The position numbers and the translations under genes were made by a program. The notes beneath the pieces were generated by a model. It had not been told where the DNA came from. It worked only from the letters and a program-made list of their open reading frames with translations, and ran no database searches. From Bacteroidota bacterium (lineage in GTDB: Bacteria; Bacteroidota; Bacteroidia; Bacteroidales; B18-G4): a stretch of DNA of 6,988 nt. The stretch spans positions 1 to 6,988 of the forward strand of contig DAOVZP010000090.1 of the NCBI GenBank assembly GCA_030635045.1. The letters run 5' to 3'. Every line of letters starts with the position of its first letter. Position 1 is the first letter of the stretch. Positions 1 to 6,522 of this stretch are shown piece after piece.

Positions 1-13
1 GATGAGGATGTCC

Positions 14-850
14 CTAATCCGTTTCGGCCGTAAAGGCTTTGATGATCTTCGTCATCCTGGGTTCTGCAATACTGGCTGCATCAATAACATCGTCATGGGT
101 GATATCCACGATCTTACCTTCAACGCCCAGGTCGGATATTACCGAGAAAGCGAGGCATGGAAGTCCTGCCTGCCTGGCAACTATCACTTCCGGAACTGTT
201 GACATGCCCACCGAATCGCCACCAATTATTCGAACGTACTTGTACTCGGCCGGTGTTTCGAATGTGGGGCCTGTAACCGCTGCATAAACACCTGTGCGGT
301 ATTTAATGCCCAGCCTGTCGGCAATGCCTTGTGCTTTTTCACGTAATGAGTGGTCATAGGGTTCGCTCATGTCAGGGAAGCGTGGGCCCAGGGCAGCATC
401 ATTAGGGCCAATAAGCGGATTGTTTCCCATGAGGTTAATATGGTCTTCAATAAACATCACATCTCCTACCGAGAAATCGGGATTCAGCCCGCCACTGGCA
501 TTGGACAGGATGAGGATGCGTATGCCAAGTTCCTTGAATACCCTTATGGGAAAGGTAACCTCCTGCATGCTGTAGCCTTCATAAAAGTGAAATCGTCCCT
601 GCAGGGCAACAACTTTTTTACCACTGAGCTCGCCGAAGATGAGCTTTCCCTGATGCCCCTTCACCGTTGAAACCGGAAAGTTGGGGATCTTTTCATATTC
701 GATAATATGTTCGGCTTTGATCTCGTTTACAAGGCCGCCAAGGCCTGTACCCAGGATGATCCCGTATTCAGGGGTAAAGCCGGTTTTATTCTTTAGAAAA
801 TTGCTGGTTTCCTGTATCTTTTTCAACATTCTCGCGGATTTGGTCGTCAA
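14..850 (-). CDS. punA: Purine nucleoside phosphorylase (trimeric PNP/MTAP family)
   Basis: Cytoplasmic purine-salvage enzyme that phosphorolyses purine (deoxy)nucleosides to free base and (deoxy)ribose-1-phosphate. The 278-residue length fits the trimeric family. Visible family motifs, in order: GTGLGGL (34-40, phosphate loop), GHQGKL (65-70), GRFHFYEGY (85-93), SNASGGLNP (116-124), GPTFETPAE (194-202, whose Glu202 matches the purine-contacting Glu201 of human PNP) and VGMSTVPE (214-221). The position matching the base-selecting Asn243 of human PNP is Asp240 here (VISDLG). I believe Asp is frequent in Bacteroidota homologues, so substrate range should not be assumed. The listed start gives a 65-nt overlap with the end of lpxK. 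An alternative ATG at 829 (residue 8, just before the first conserved helix) gives a 44-nt overlap and is as likely. It is second in an lpxK operon, and its promoter is presumably that of lpxK. Family assignment is certain; exact specificity is not. Confidence 0.95.
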   Translation of the reverse strand: MTTKSARMLKKIQETSNFLKNKTGFTPEYGIILGTGLGGLVNEIKAEHIIEYEKIPNFPVSTVKGHQGKLIFGELSGKKVVALQGRFHFYEGYSMQEVTFPIRVFKELGIRILILSNASGGLNPDFSVGDVMFIEDHINLMGNNPLIGPNDAALGPRFPDMSEPYDHSLREKAQGIADRLGIKYRTGVYAAVTGPTFETPAEYKYVRIIGGDSVGMSTVPEVIVARQAGLPCLAFSVISDLGVEGKIVDITHDDVIDAASIAEPRMTKIIKAFTAETD

Positions 851-1868
851 AGATAATACTATCTCCGTTACAGAACTCGAACTTTATCGGAATATAGAAT
901 ACAGGCATGTCCTTGATCACCTCGCTCAGGACCGACTTGTCGAGCCGCATGGCATCTTTTTCTGTAGTAAAGATGATCTTGTTGCGGGTGAACATATTGT
1001 CAAAATTTGATTTTATCTTCTCAAGGTCATTAAGGGTGTACTTATGATGGTCCATGAAATCCATCACATGAAGCTCGTGGCACATGTTCCGGAGGTGCTC
1101 CTGGAGGGGGTATGAATTGGCAACTCCGGAAAACAGTAATATGGTATTGTACCTTTCTTTCAGCAGGCCTTCATTCTTTTTGCAAATTGGTATGGGTTTC
1201 CCATAGCTGATGTAGGAGAATAATAATTTTTGGTGGATCCTGGGCTTGATCAGTGATGTGATCCTTCTCCTGGTGATGGGTGAAAGCACCCCGGGGACCT
1301 TTGTCACAATAATGATATCTGCCCTTTTTGATGCTGACCTGAATTCACGCAGGGTCCCTGAAGGGATGAGATAGTCATTGACGAACAGCTTGTGAAAATC
1401 AGTAAGAAGGATTGAAAACCCTGGCTTTACATAGCGGTGCTGATATGCGTCATCAAGAAGCACTACATCCAGGTCGGGAAAATTCTTGAGCAGCTTCTTT
1501 ATGCCTTTTCTTCTTCTTTCATGTACAGCTACCTCAATATCTTTAAACTTTGTTTTGTATTGCAATGGCTCATCACCGATCTCTTCAAAGGTAGATTTTT
1601 TATTTGCCAGCACATAGCCTTTCGTATTACGCTTGTATCCCCTGCTGAGTGTAGCTACTTTTCTGTCCTTGCCCAGGAGCCTGATCAGGTATTCAACCAT
1701 GGGGGTTTTGCCGGTGCCTCCGTAGGAGAGGTTCCCGACTGAGATCACAGAAATAGGAAATGACTCAGAAGGCAGTATCTTCCAATCAAAAAGCTTCCCG
1801 CGGAAAGCCATGACCAGTCCGTATATACAGGCGAATGGGAATAAGATTACGCGCAGAAAATCCATCAT
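786..1868 (-). CDS. lpxK: Tetraacyldisaccharide 4'-kinase LpxK
   Basis: Inner-membrane-associated kinase that phosphorylates the 4' position of tetraacyldisaccharide-1-phosphate to give lipid IVA, a late step of the Raetz lipid A pathway. From the ATG at 1868 it has 360 residues. An N-terminal hydrophobic helix (about 3-22) is followed by the P-loop GGTGKTP (50-56), SRGY, GDEP (98-101, containing Asp99, which I match to the catalytic Asp of LpxK), LLDDAYQHR (137-145, the family's DDxxQHR signature), DHH (273-275, candidate catalytic His region) and TEKD (302-305). The frame is open upstream to an ATG at 1955, but those 29 extra residues are not LpxK-like and the predicted promoter's -7 element lies at 1953-1960, so I choose 1868 (or the next ATG, 1865). 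Its 3' end overlaps the start of punA, suggesting translational coupling. Length and motifs are all intact. Confidence 0.95.
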   Translation of the reverse strand: MMDFLRVILFPFACIYGLVMAFRGKLFDWKILPSESFPISVISVGNLSYGGTGKTPMVEYLIRLLGKDRKVATLSRGYKRNTKGYVLANKKSTFEEIGDEPLQYKTKFKDIEVAVHERRRKGIKKLLKNFPDLDVVLLDDAYQHRYVKPGFSILLTDFHKLFVNDYLIPSGTLREFRSASKRADIIIVTKVPGVLSPITRRRITSLIKPRIHQKLLFSYISYGKPIPICKKNEGLLKERYNTILLFSGVANSYPLQEHLRNMCHELHVMDFMDHHKYTLNDLEKIKSNFDNMFTRNKIIFTTEKDAMRLDKSVLSEVIKDMPVFYIPIKFEFCNGDSIIFDDQIRENVEKDTGNQQFSKE

Positions 1869-1952
1869 TGTATGATGCGAATTAAATAAAACTGCAAATG
1901 AAAATAACATTATCGATTGTTCAATTTGCAGCGTATCGCAACGTATTTTTAC

Positions 1953-1983
1953 CAAATATAAACGAATAATAAGGATTTTGCAA
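1953..1983 (-). promoter_or_regulatory. Bacteroidota-type sigma-70 promoter for lpxK-punA
   Basis: On the minus strand a TTG (1983-1981) is followed, after 20 bp, by TATATTTG (1960-1953). This is an exact match to the Bacteroidota -7 consensus TAnnTTTG at the usual distance from a -33 TTTG/TTG box. Transcription would begin near 1946 and leave a leader of about 75-80 nt before the lpxK ATG at 1868. No riboswitch or clear Shine-Dalgarno site was seen in that leader. Assignment rests only on consensus match and position. Confidence 0.5.
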
Positions 1984-2029
1984 TTATTAAACCCTATTTT
2001 TCAGGATATCACTTATCGAAATACGAATA

Positions 2030-2063
2030 TTTACCGATAAAGATGGAAATTAACGTATTTTTG
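2030..2063 (+). promoter_or_regulatory. Possible promoter for the Nif3-like/zinc-ribbon gene pair
   Basis: TATTTTTG at 2056-2063 matches the Bacteroidota -7 consensus TAnnTTTG. The best upstream partner is a weak TTTA at 2030-2033 with a 22-bp spacer. It lies 19 bp before the ATG at 2083, so the leader would be very short. The -7 box overlaps one copy of an 11-bp direct repeat (2052-2062; other copy 1940-1950). Weak on the -33 side. Confidence 0.3.
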
Positions 2064-2082
2064 ATCATCAAGAGATATTCCT

Positions 2083-3177
2083 ATGAAGATAAATGATCTT
2101 ACTTCTTACCTTGAGGCACTGGCTCCCATGAGTTTGCAGGAGTCGTATGATAATTCGGGACTGCTGATCGGGGATGCCGGAGCAGAGATTAATAATGCAC
2201 TGATCTGCCTCGATCTTACGATGGCAGTGCTCGAAGAAGCTATGTGTGTTGTATATGGTAAGAATATTTCACACTAGTTGCTGATCTTTTCAGGCTTGAA
2301 AAGACTCACGGGGAGGAGTGAAACTGAAAGGATCGTGATCAAGGCTATTAAACATGATATTGCTGTTTACGCAATACATACCAACCTCGACAATGTTCAC
2401 AGAGGAGTTAATGCCATGCTCTGCGAAAAGCTTGGAATTAAGGAGGCGGTAATCCTTCAGCCACTTTCAGAAAAATTGAACAAGCTGGTTACGTTTTGTC
2501 CTCATGAGCATGCAGAGAAGGTCCGTGGAGCATTGTTCTCAGCCGGGGCCGGGTATATTGGCAACTACGATAATTGCAGTTTTAATTCGGACGGTTACGG
2601 CACTTTTCGGGCCGGGGAAGGAACTGATCCTTTCGTTGGGGAAGAAGGGAAGCTGCATACAGAGAATGAAACACGGATTGAAGTGATCTTTCCGGACCAC
2701 CTTCATAGCGATTTGCTGAAAGCCCTTAAAGGGTCACATCCTTATGAGGAGGTGGCCTTTGATATTTATCCCCTGAAGAATAAGTATTTGCAGGCAGGGG
2801 CGGGAATGATCGGGTCGCTTGAAAAGCTGATGGCCGAGCAAGACTTCATGGCGATGCTGAAAAAGACTCTTGGAACAGGAGTGATCAGGCATTCTGCCTT
2901 TTGCGATAGAAAAGTAAGCAAGGTTGCCGTATGCGGAGGGTCGGGAAGCTTTCTGATAGGAAATGCCATAGCATCAGGTGCTGATATTTTTATTACCGGG
3001 GATGTGAAATACCATCAGTTTTTTGAGGCAGAAGGGAAAATGATCATCGCCGATGCAGGCCATTTTGAAACAGAACAGTTTACAAAAGAATTGATTTATA
3101 ATATTCTTAATGAAAAATTTCCTACCTTTGCACTCCGAATTTCGCAAGTCAATACCAATGCGGTTCATTATTTGTAA
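2083..3177 (+). pseudogene. Nif3-like dinuclear metal centre protein (YqfO/DUF34 family), interrupted by in-frame TAG
   Basis: The two open segments, 2083-2274 and 2278-3174, lie in the same frame and together give a full-length (about 364-codon) member of the Nif3/YqfO family, separated by TAG at 2275-2277. The first segment shows the conserved start with SLQESYDNSGLLIGD (17-31) and ALICLDLT (39-46). The second begins at IFSGLKRLTGR and shows TNLDN, an inserted PII/CutA-like middle domain (roughly 2470-2770, containing GSHPYEEVAFDIYP), VAVCGGSGS, ITGDVKYH and DAGHFETE. The family normally has GCN-(L/M)-(I/V)-(I/V)-AHHP just before IFSGLK; here codons 54-67 (2242-2283) read as unrelated residues, with the stop where the second metal-binding His should be. 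The number of codons is unchanged. The family forms toroidal hexamers with two metals per subunit, and its function is debated (often mislabelled GTP cyclohydrolase I type 2). This may be a real pseudogene or a local sequence/assembly error. A TTG at 2278 could in principle restart translation, but the product would lack the N-terminal metal ligands. The downstream zinc-ribbon gene starts 24 bp later, a common Bacteroidota arrangement. Confidence 0.85.
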
Positions 3178-3201
3178 TTCATAAAATCCATTTGAGCGGA
3201 C

Positions 3202-4302
3202 ATGGCAAAAACGACGAAGAAAGCACCTGCATCCACTGCAAAGAAAACTACAGCAGTTAAGAAAACTCCGGCCAAAAAGAAACCGGTGGCAAAAAAAGAA
3301 CCTGTAGCTAAGAAAGAACCGGCAACCAGTAAAAAAGCTGTTGCAAAAAAAGAACCTGTAGCAAAGAAAGCACCTGCAGCAAAGAAAGCACCTGCAGCAA
3401 AGAAAGCACCTGTAGCAAAGAAAGCACCTGTAGCAAAGAAAGCACCTGTAGCAAAGAAAGCACCTGTAGCAAAGAAAGAGCCTGTAGCAAAGAAAGAGCC
3501 TGTAGCTAAGAAGAAACCGGTAGCCAAAGCCAAAAAAGTATTTGTGCCGGAAGCAGGGGAAGAAAAGGTTGAGAATACTCTGATGGCACTATATAGCCTG
3601 CAGCAAATGGATTCCCAGATAGACAAGATCAGGATAATCCGTGGTGAACTGCCCCTTGAAGTGCAGGATCTGGAGGACGAGATCGTAGGCCTTGAAACCA
3701 GGGTCAATAATTATAAAGAGGATATTGAGTCTGTTGAGAACGGCATCAAGGAAAAGCAGGAAAATATCAAGAACAGCCTTGTACTGATCAAAAAATATGA
3801 AGATCAGCAAATGAATGTCAGGAATAACAGGGAGTATGATTCCTTGTCGAAAGAGATTGAATTCCAGACACTCGAAATTCAGCTTGCTGAAAAGAGGATC
3901 AATGAAAATAAACTGTCTCTTGAAACCAAGACAACGGAGATAGGAACCTCACAAGAGCTGTTGGGAGAGCGCAAGGAAGACCTGGAGATAAAAAACAGTG
4001 AACTGGACGATATAGTAACTGAAACTGAGAAGGAAGAAGATGACCTGGTTAAACTGTCGGAAAAACAGCATGGTGTAATTGATGATCGCCTGTTGACAGC
4101 CTATCACCGTATCAGGAAAAATGCCCGCAATGGCCTTGCTGTTGTGAAGATTGAAAGAGATGCCTGTGGTGGTTGCTTCAATAAGATCCCCCCGCAGCAC
4201 CAACTTGATATCAGGATGCATAAAAAGATAATTGTTTGTGAATATTGCGGCCGTATTCTTGTCGATGATGATATCGCTATAGCAGTTGATGCAAACTTTT
4301 AA
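3202..4302 (+). CDS. Coiled-coil C4 zinc-ribbon protein (DUF164/CT398-like) with Lys/Ala/Pro-rich N-terminal tail
   Basis: 366 residues in three parts. Residues 1-112 are a basic, low-complexity tail (many AKKAP/AKKEP units, no acidic residues except in the KEP variants). Residues about 122-300 are a charged helical region with heptad-like spacing, expected to form a long antiparallel coiled coil; it begins with the family-typical LYSLQQMDSQIDKIRIIRGE. Residues 322-349 form a C4 zinc ribbon: CGGC (Cys322, Cys325) and CEYC (Cys346, Cys349), linked by NKIPPQ and ending in GRIL. Family members lack a firmly established role; nucleic-acid binding or an adaptor function is often suggested. The gene starts 24 bp after the Nif3-like gene and probably shares its transcript; no convincing separate promoter is visible in the gap. 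The tail is unusual: I would expect the family core to begin near residue 120. Its composition resembles histone-H1/Hc1-type tails, which suggests, but does not show, DNA or RNA binding. Confidence 0.88.
   Translation: MAKTTKKAPASTAKKTTAVKKTPAKKKPVAKKEPVAKKEPATSKKAVAKKEPVAKKAPAAKKAPAAKKAPVAKKAPVAKKAPVAKKAPVAKKEPVAKKEPVAKKKPVAKAKKVFVPEAGEEKVENTLMALYSLQQMDSQIDKIRIIRGELPLEVQDLEDEIVGLETRVNNYKEDIESVENGIKEKQENIKNSLVLIKKYEDQQMNVRNNREYDSLSKEIEFQTLEIQLAEKRINENKLSLETKTTEIGTSQELLGERKEDLEIKNSELDDIVTETEKEEDDLVKLSEKQHGVIDDRLLTAYHRIRKNARNGLAVVKIERDACGGCFNKIPPQHQLDIRMHKKIIVCEYCGRILVDDDIAIAVDANF
3286..3519 (+). repeat. In-frame tandem repeat, 13 units of 18 bp encoding (V/A)AKK(A/E/K)P
   Basis: Thirteen consecutive 18-nt units, all in frame, encode hexapeptides of the type VAKKAP in the N-terminal tail of the zinc-ribbon protein. 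One unit (3322-3339, ATSKKA) is strongly diverged. The central units 3358-3465 are almost identical at DNA level and differ only by GTA/GCA in the first codon; the next two (3466-3501) carry GAG in place of GCA, and the last (3502-3519) uses different synonymous codons. The homogeneous centre and diverged edges are what recent slippage or unequal-crossover expansion produces. The whole array, being free of stops on the complement, also yields long spurious antisense ORFs. Confidence 0.92.
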
Positions 4303-4322
4303 GGAATAATCAAAAAAATTTC

Positions 4323-4455
4323 AGAGGCTGGCTCAAAAGTCAGATATTTAAGTCATTTCGACCAAAGGGAGAAATCTATTCTACTGAGTATTAATAGTAT
4401 AGATTTCTCGCATACGCTCGAAATGACCTTGGGAAGACCTTTTGAGACAACCCCT
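4323..4455. repeat. MITE/REP-like imperfect palindrome between genes
   Basis: A nested inverted repeat of about 133 bp. Outer arms: GGCTGGCTCAAAAG (4326-4339) against the complement of CTTTTGAGACAACC (4439-4452), with CTCAAAAG/CTTTTGAG perfect and three mismatches across 4324-4331. Middle arms: GTCATTTCGA (4352-4361) and TCGAAATGAC (4418-4427), perfect. Inner arms: GAGAAATCTAT (4369-4379) and ATAGATTTCTC (4399-4409), perfect. No transposase and no clear target-site duplication are visible. As far as I recall, palindromes with GTCATTTCGAnnnnnnGGAGAAATCT arms recur between genes in many Bacteroidota genomes, and the outer ends resemble terminal inverted repeats; a non-autonomous element is the best reading. 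It is followed directly by a run of T (4455-4462), so it could also stop transcripts coming from the zinc-ribbon gene. Confidence 0.7.
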
Positions 4456-4488
4456 TTTTTTTATCTTTATGTTTCTTATCACGCTAAA

Positions 4489-5979
4489 ATGAAACGTTTT
4501 CTCTGGCTCTTCTTATTGCTTATATGTTTGCAATCCAGTGGGCAGTATGATTATTCCTCAAGATGTGTGGAAGCACATGCACATATAACATCCCTGAGGT
4601 TTGATGATGCCGGCATATTGCTGGAAGCAGAGCGGGCCGAAAACCCTGAGAACCTCATTCCGGTTATGCTCGAAAATTATATCGACTTTCTTACCATCAT
4701 CGTCGGGGAAGATGAGGCGGTCTTTGACAGCCTGGAAAATTTGCGTCCTGAATGGCTCAGGCAATTGAAAGATGGAGATAAGGAATCTCCCTGGTATCGC
4801 ACACTGAATGCTCAGATGAACCTCCAATGGGCGTTCGCCCGGCTAAGGTTTGGAGAGTATTTTACTGCGGCCCGTGAGATCAGGAAAGCATATCTGCTCC
4901 TGGAGGAAAATCAGGAATTGTATCCCGGATTTTTACCGGACAAGGTTGGACTTGGGATTTTGTATGCCCTCGTCGGATCCATCCCCGACAACTATCGCTG
5001 GATAGCCAACCTTTTTTCAATGTATGGTTCTGTGGAACAGGGCAGGATGGAATTGTATGAGGTTCTGGACAGGGCTGAAGCAGAGGGATATCCTTATCTC
5101 AGAAATGAAGCATTGTTCTTTCTTAGCTTCCTGGAGCTAAACCTTCAGCCGGATAAGAACAAAGCACAGGATTTGTTAGCATACTATCGCGGTGATGACT
5201 CCCGAAACCTGATGCTGGTATTTGCCAAAGCCAGAATATTAATGCTTACCGCACATAATGATGAAGCTATATCACTGTTGCTCGAATACCCGAAAGGAGA
5301 AGGGTACTATCCGTTTTATCACCTTGATTTCCTGACAGGCCTCGCCAAACTAAATCGCCTTGACGATGATGCAAACCTTTTCTTTCTCCGGTTTACAACA
5401 AACTTTAAAGGCAATGCCTATGTGAAAGAAGCATACCAGAAATTGGCGTGGTATTGGCTGCTGCAGGGAAATGTTGATAAATATCACGATTATATGACAA
5501 AGGTTCGCTTGTACGGCGATGACTATACGGATGGGGATAAGCTGGCAATGACTGAAGCGCAATCGGGCGAAATACCGAACCTTTGCCTTCTTAAAGCACG
5601 CTTGCTTTTTGATGGCGGGTATTATCATTTCGCCGATAGCGTATTGGATTGTTCAGATTGTCGAATGTTCAGTGATCGCGACAAGATCGGGTTTCCTTAC
5701 AGGAAAGGCCGCATTGCCCATGCAATGGGAGAGTATGACCTGGCAATATACTGGTATGATCAGGCCATGGAACTGGGCCGTGAACAAGCATATTACTTTG
5801 CTGCCAATGCTGCTTTGCAAGCCGGGAATATCCGGGAATCACAGGAAAATTTCGAGCTTGCAGAGATTTATTTTAAGAAATGCCTGAAAATGCCAACAAA
5901 AGAATACAGAACCAGCATCAATCAAAAGGCCAGGGCAGGCTTAAACAGGCTTCAGGATAAACGCAAGGGCCCGCATTGA
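4489..5979 (+). CDS. Exported TPR-like helical-repeat protein of unknown function
   Basis: 496 residues from the ATG at 4489. The frame is open back to 4423, but the extra 22 residues lie largely in the palindromic repeat, whereas 4489 gives a clear type I signal peptide: MKR, hydrophobic core FLWLFLLLICL, then QSSGQ with probable cleavage near residue 19. No canonical lipobox, so a soluble periplasmic or surface protein is expected. The rest is predicted almost entirely helical. The best TPR units are near 402-432 (YRKGRIAHAMGEYDLAIYWY) and 434-469, and weaker helical pairs run throughout. A central stretch (about 149-215: LGILYALVGSIPDNYRW, then GSVEQGRMEL) has a spacing that reminds me of the TTC39/IML2 (DUF3808) family, but this is only an impression. 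It is probably a scaffold for protein contacts. The stop lies 9 bp from the convergent stop of the membrane-protein gene. The specific function is not recognised. Confidence 0.82.
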   Translation: MKRFLWLFLLLICLQSSGQYDYSSRCVEAHAHITSLRFDDAGILLEAERAENPENLIPVMLENYIDFLTIIVGEDEAVFDSLENLRPEWLRQLKDGDKESPWYRTLNAQMNLQWAFARLRFGEYFTAAREIRKAYLLLEENQELYPGFLPDKVGLGILYALVGSIPDNYRWIANLFSMYGSVEQGRMELYEVLDRAEAEGYPYLRNEALFFLSFLELNLQPDKNKAQDLLAYYRGDDSRNLMLVFAKARILMLTAHNDEAISLLLEYPKGEGYYPFYHLDFLTGLAKLNRLDDDANLFFLRFTTNFKGNAYVKEAYQKLAWYWLLQGNVDKYHDYMTKVRLYGDDYTDGDKLAMTEAQSGEIPNLCLLKARLLFDGGYYHFADSVLDCSDCRMFSDRDKIGFPYRKGRIAHAMGEYDLAIYWYDQAMELGREQAYYFAANAALQAGNIRESQENFELAEIYFKKCLKMPTKEYRTSINQKARAGLNRLQDKRKGPH

Positions 5980-5988
5980 TTCCGGTAA

Positions 5989-6474
5989 TTAGCGGTAATA
6001 ACGTGCAATGGCTTTTGCTTTGTAAATAACAAACAGGCCGATCAGGGTTTTTATAAGCCCGTTCAACCAGATCATATTACCGCTTATGGTGAGTTCCCCA
6101 CCCATTGTAATCGACCTTATCATGTTTGTCAGGAAGTTCGACAGGCCTGTGATAGCAGTGATCCCGCCAACAATGATCAGGGCATACTCGAGAGCAGAAG
6201 CTGAATTGAGGTCAATTAAAATGTCGGAAGGATCAAGCCACTTGCTGATCTCCCTGGAAATGCCTTGCGCTTTGAAAATAAATATGAAGGCTGCTGCCAG
6301 ATAGATTACGATGGTTGTAAGGTAAATGAAGAAATAGTAAAATTCATTATAGCCTTGCCCTTCTATCAACTGAAAAAGTCCGGTTATGAAAAATTGTATA
6401 TAATCAATTGCCTTAATAGTTAGCGTAATACCGGCTATAACGCAAATAATTTCAATGATCTGCTTTTTCTCCAT
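5989..6474 (-). CDS. Small four-helix integral membrane protein, function unknown
   Basis: 161 residues beginning MEKKQII, with four likely transmembrane helices at about 8-34, 47-68, 94-116 and 134-152. Helices 1-2 and 3-4 look like two copies of one unit: helix 1 (CVIAGITLTIKAIDYIQFFI) resembles helix 3 (IIVGGITAITGLSNFLTNMI), and the ends of helices 2 and 4 (FIFKAQGISREI and VIYKAKAIARYY) match in spacing. A short loop with an acidic patch, LDPSDILIDLN (80-90), joins the halves. No catalytic motif or signal peptide is seen. It runs in the same direction as the barrel gene but is separated from it by a terminator; a weak TACATTTA at 6499-6492 (one mismatch to the -7 consensus, no clear -33) could start its own transcript. 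I cannot place it in a named family. Confidence 0.78.
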   Translation of the reverse strand: MEKKQIIEIICVIAGITLTIKAIDYIQFFITGLFQLIEGQGYNEFYYFFIYLTTIVIYLAAAFIFIFKAQGISREISKWLDPSDILIDLNSASALEYALIIVGGITAITGLSNFLTNMIRSITMGGELTISGNMIWLNGLIKTLIGLFVIYKAKAIARYYR

Positions 6475-6522
6475 AAGACTTATTCAGAATGTAAATGTAA
6501 TGATATTTATATAAGTGTAGAT

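Noticed and set aside
1869..1955. Extended start of LpxK at 1955
   Set aside because: The extra 29 residues precede the usual LpxK N-terminal helix and overlap the predicted -7 box, so they are likely untranslated leader.
2275..2277. TAG as a recoded (pyrrolysine or suppressor) sense codon in the Nif3-like gene
   Set aside because: Several neighbouring codons are also wrong relative to the family, and another gene (punA) ends in TAG; a lesion or sequence error explains more than recoding.
3168..3707. Antisense 179-aa open frame with many FFATGA repeats opposite the Lys/Ala/Pro tail
   Set aside because: It is the complement of the 18-bp repeat array; its length comes from the repeat lacking stops on that strand. 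No start context, promoter or family features, while the sense frame has clear coiled-coil and zinc-ribbon domains.
4423..4488. Extended start of the TPR protein at 4423
   Set aside because: The added 22 residues are encoded mostly by the palindromic element and would bury the signal peptide; ATG at 4489 gives a normal N-terminus.
5977..6000. Bidirectional terminator between the convergent stops
   Set aside because: Only 9 bp separate the stops and I see a short direct repeat (CGGTAAT) but no convincing hairpin with a T run.
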